A DNA stretch of 64,000 nucleotides from Ghiorsea bivora (GTDB lineage: Bacteria > Pseudomonadota > Zetaproteobacteria > Mariprofundales > Mariprofundaceae). Numbering within the stretch: position 1 is the first letter of the stretch; every line of letters begins with the position of its first letter. The stretch covers positions 1 through 64,000 of the forward strand of contig NZ_JQLW01000011.1 in assembly GCF_000744415.1 (NCBI RefSeq). Reading direction: 5' to 3'. A program made the translations under genes and the position numbers. Below the pieces are notes generated by a model that saw nothing but the letters and a program-made list of their open reading frames with translations, did no database searches and was not told the origin of the DNA. This document shows positions 61,490 through 64,000 of the stretch, piece by piece.

Positions 61490-63455
61490 GTTGAAATTAA
61501 CTTACCCGTTTACCTTAATGACAGCAATCTTAATAAGCGCAACCATGCTGACAAGCTGTGGTGGTGGCAAGAGAGCAACATTGCACCTTGACCAACAAGC
61601 CACCCAAACACAAGCTGAAAAACAAGATATACAAGATGCACAGCAAGCAAAAATTGAGGAAATGCAAACGATTATTGAACAATTGGTCGAACAAGCACGC
61701 CTAGAAAACCCTGAAACCACTTCTTTGGATGCCTTGTATTTACTTAGCCAAGACCCAAATATACCCAAATTTAGTCAAGGGCAAGCTGCCATAGCCTATG
61801 CAACACTGTTATTTGAATTTGAACAACCCGACGCATTTGCCATCAGTGAGTCTATCCTACAACAATGGGCTCACCATCCCGACGCAGTAAAACTTCACCT
61901 ATTACTGGCACAACATTGGGATATATTGGATAACCATGAAGCCACTATGGATGAGCTCACTGCAGCTTTAAGACAAAGCAATATCGACCCTGATACCTTA
62001 AATGATATCATTGAACTTGGGCAACCCCTATTAAGCAGCGTATCCGAAGAATCCAGTATTCAATGGTTGCTTGCGCTATCCCTACATGACACTGAACACA
62101 AGGAACTTTGGCTGCAACAGGCTGCAAAATACGCATCATTATCACGCGTCTTACAAATTCGCCGCTCAGATAACCCCATTCAAGCAGAACAAGCTGATTT
62201 TTATCGTTATGTTGCCCGTGAACGATTAATGGTTGGTGATTATCATGCCGTACGCGTGATTGCTAAAATTCTTGAAGTAGACCTGCCTGACAGTGAGGCT
62301 GCTTCTATTGTTAAACATTGGGCTGAAAGTGAAGGTGAAGTGAGTGTTGTGGGTGTGATGCTGCCATTAACTGGCAAGTATGCGGTATATGGGCAACAAG
62401 CACTGCAGGGTATTCGCCTTGCCATGAGTAAACCTGAATTTGAAAACAATATTATTTTACGCATCCAAGATACAGCAGGTGAATCCGATAAAGTGATTAG
62501 TGCATACTACCACCTCTTAGCCCAAGGTGCGCAATGGATTATAGGCCCACTACTCAGCCAAAATACCAGCACCATCGCCCCCTACTTGGTCAACAATATT
62601 CCCGTAATTTCTTTATCTAACCAAGTTGAATTGGCCAGTGAATCTGGTGCACTGTTTATACATAGCTTGGCAAAAACAGTACAAGCTGACTTTATGGCGC
62701 ATTATGCATTGCAACAAGGCAAGCAGCGTATGGTCGTGATTTATGATGATAACAACAGTAGCACGGAAGAAGCCGCAGCATTTGCACAAACATTCATGGA
62801 TCATGGTGGTGAAGTCATCGACATGTTTGCCTTAAAAGAAGGTGTGCGTGATTACAGACCTGCTTTTGTTGCTATGCGTGAACGCACTGATGATGAAGAA
62901 CTCTTAGCAAGTTTAGAAGAAGACCTTTATTTATTTAGCCCAACCCTTGAAGTCGATATCAAAATGCCGCTGAATATGGATGCTATTTATATCGCTGCTT
63001 CAGGCAAAAAAATAGCCGTGCTTGCAGGACAAATGGCATACTCTGATATTACGCGTATTCAACTCTATGGTAGCCACCGTTGGGATGATGGGCATTTATT
63101 GGATGACAAAGGTCGTTATTTGAGTGGTGCGGAATTTTCAACACCGTTTATCAGCTTACCACAACCCAACCAAGCTATCCTAGATGTACAAAACCAATAC
63201 CGAAGCATTTGGGCAGATAACCAACACATCTCACCCCTTTTTGCTTTGGCTTATGACACTGCGATGAGCATTGCTGTTTTGGGTACGCGTTTGGGTGTTA
63301 AAGGTGAAGCAGCTATTCATGAATTAAACAACACCAACGAATTCCCTGCAATCAGTGGTAACTACCATTATGATGCCAGTGGGGTAAGCCAAAAATCATT
63401 TGCGATTCAGCGAGTATACAAAGGAAAACTGAAAACCATTCAAATCACAAAGTAG
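61488..63455 (+). CDS. LpoA-like lipoprotein (penicillin-binding protein activator type)
   Basis: An outer-membrane lipoprotein candidate: signal peptide LMTAILISATMLTSC with lipobox LTSC, so the mature protein begins at Cys. A TPR-like helical domain follows (about residues 55-290), then a periplasmic-binding-protein fold of LivJ type (VVGVMLPLTGKYAVYGQQALQGIRLA... and ARMGLYGSHRWDDG-like segments). This two-part order is that of LpoA, which stimulates PBP1A. I take ATG 61488; ATG 61518 is the alternative. Divergent overlapping start codons with rsmI repeat the E. coli order of rsmI, lpoA and yraN, which supports the call. Confidence 0.88.
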   Translation: MLKLTYPFTLMTAILISATMLTSCGGGKRATLHLDQQATQTQAEKQDIQDAQQAKIEEMQTIIEQLVEQARLENPETTSLDALYLLSQDPNIPKFSQGQAAIAYATLLFEFEQPDAFAISESILQQWAHHPDAVKLHLLLAQHWDILDNHEATMDELTAALRQSNIDPDTLNDIIELGQPLLSSVSEESSIQWLLALSLHDTEHKELWLQQAAKYASLSRVLQIRRSDNPIQAEQADFYRYVARERLMVGDYHAVRVIAKILEVDLPDSEAASIVKHWAESEGEVSVVGVMLPLTGKYAVYGQQALQGIRLAMSKPEFENNIILRIQDTAGESDKVISAYYHLLAQGAQWIIGPLLSQNTSTIAPYLVNNIPVISLSNQVELASESGALFIHSLAKTVQADFMAHYALQQGKQRMVVIYDDNNSSTEEAAAFAQTFMDHGGEVIDMFALKEGVRDYRPAFVAMRERTDDEELLASLEEDLYLFSPTLEVDIKMPLNMDAIYIAASGKKIAVLAGQMAYSDITRIQLYGSHRWDDGHLLDDKGRYLSGAEFSTPFISLPQPNQAILDVQNQYRSIWADNQHISPLFALAYDTAMSIAVLGTRLGVKGEAAIHELNNTNEFPAISGNYHYDASGVSQKSFAIQRVYKGKLKTIQITK

Positions 63456-63471
63456 ACAAATGTTCCTCTAA

Positions 63472-63597
63472 GGAAGCGCTGATTTATTCAGTGCTTCCGT
63501 GCAGCCCATGGACGGGCTGGCAAATCAATAGTGTAAGCGTTTGATTTGTAAGAGAAAGGAAAACCTCGCTTTTCCTTTCTTGCCCAAATTTTTGGCA
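63472..63597. repeat. Row of five hairpins
   Basis: Five consecutive inverted repeats fill this gap: GGAAGCGCTGA/TCAGTGCTTCC (63472-63498), CAGCCC/GGGCTG (63502-63519), CAAATCAA/TTGATTTG (63521-63548), AGAAAGGAAAA/TTTTCCTTTCT (63553-63580) and TGCC...GGCA (63581-63597). An outer pair CTGATTTATT (63479-63488) and AATAAATCAG (63605-63614) reaches the end of miaA. The structure is that of a composite intergenic repeat. Confidence 0.75.
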
Positions 63598-63610
63598 GGA
63601 TGCCAATAAA

Positions 63611-64000
63611 TCAGTATCTCCCTAAAGCACTCTTCATTGCCTGCTCAACTTCGCTTGTTTGCCCTCTAAATGCAGTTTTGGTTTGGTTCCGAAACCAAGT
63701 ACCTTGCCGCTTTGCATAACGCCTTGTGGCTGTAATACCCTTTTCAATCGCCGCATCTAAACTATCGTCACCTTGCAAGTGATCCAACAGCTGCCGATAA
63801 CCCACAGCACGCATCACAGGGTGTGTATCAGGCAAACCAAGAGACTGTAACCACTTGGTTTCTTCCAACCAACCCACATCCATCATTTGCATAAACCGCT
63901 TGGCAATACGCGCCCTTAATTCCTCGCGTGGACGCTCCAGAACAAACACAGGGCAATGTATATTATCCTTCGCCTGCTGTTCTGATTTGGCTTGTTTGTC
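63611..64000 (-). CDS. miaA: tRNA dimethylallyltransferase MiaA, C-terminal part (5' end beyond window)
   Basis: MiaA adds an isopentenyl group to A37 of tRNAs reading U-start codons. The visible 129 residues include VFVLERPREELRARI, MMDVGWLEETKWL, HPVMRAVGYRQLLDHL and the closing TRRYAKRQGTWFRNQ, all MiaA C-terminal hallmarks. The frame runs into the window end, so the first GTG seen (63949) is not a start; the P-loop and N-terminal half lie beyond. The stop overlaps the right outer arm of the hairpin row. Confidence 0.93.
   Translation of the reverse strand, partial: DKQAKSEQQAKDNIHCPVFVLERPREELRARIAKRFMQMMDVGWLEETKWLQSLGLPDTHPVMRAVGYRQLLDHLQGDDSLDAAIEKGITATRRYAKRQGTWFRNQTKTAFRGQTSEVEQAMKSALGRY

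Overview
The window looks like a chromosome segment of a Gram-negative, chemolithotrophic proteobacterium. The strongest lineage hint is a complete Alternative Complex III operon (actA-B1-B2-C-D-E-F) with actB split in two, set among LPS-heptose genes (gmhA, hldE, waaF), rseC, LpoA-like and GlnD genes, in moderately AT-rich DNA. Zetaproteobacteria (Mariprofundus/Ghiorsea-like iron oxidisers) fit this best. That placement is inference; no 16S gene is present.

Layout. (1) 1-7070 is accessory DNA. It holds the start of an IS256-family element, inserted inside a large recombinase-like ORF; a second, catalytically complete 788-aa tyrosine recombinase; an XRE-type regulator facing a promoter packed with dyad operators; several tiny ORFs; and a large serine recombinase whose last codons are read through the terminator and body of tRNA-Glu, which is probably the attachment site. 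(2) 7074-32092 is mostly housekeeping: tRNA-Glu, rpsP-rimM-trmD-pdxJ, cysE, cmoA, a small outer-membrane protein, a GST, hisA-hisF, lipB, gmhA-(small membrane protein)-hldE, a radical SAM gene with a hybrid histidine kinase, dapF-queF-dapE, a zinc-ribbon protein, a lipoprotein, aspS, rnd, xthA, mutM and uvrC. Two accessory pockets interrupt it: a frameshifted gene with a HEPN-like motif (27182-27865) and a ccdAB toxin-antitoxin pair (28768-29321). (3) 32154-35859 has a probably frameshifted tail-anchored protein, waaF, a methyltransferase, a ferredoxin-like protein and a membrane zinc-ribbon protein. (4) 36103-43671 is the act operon, ending in a clear intrinsic terminator. (5) 43850-52148 holds rpe, rpsT (TTG start), ligA-tlpA, and the overlapping serB-def-fmt-rseC chain followed by degQ. 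(6) 52203-55827 holds a DnaA-box cluster, a dppB-type permease, an accessory HNH-HIT fusion gene, a YdeI/OmpD-type gene and a YjdF/DUF2238 membrane gene, with hairpin repeats beside it. (7) 56052-64000 holds nadB-glnD, yraN-rsmI, an LpoA-like lipoprotein, a row of five hairpins and the C-terminus of miaA.

How the genes work together. Most genes sit in tightly coupled groups with 4-nt stop/start overlaps. These serve LPS core heptose supply, translation and tRNA modification (rimM, trmD, cmoA, queF, fmt, def, miaA, rsmI), lysine/cell-wall precursor synthesis (dapE, dapF), NAD synthesis and nitrogen control (nadB, glnD), envelope quality control (degQ, rseC), DNA repair (xthA, mutM, uvrC, ligA) and quinol:cytochrome electron transfer (act). 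The most unusual material is the nested recombinase element at the left edge, the HNH-HIT protein, the HEPN-like frameshifted locus, and several small coupled genes and repeats that routine annotation would miss.
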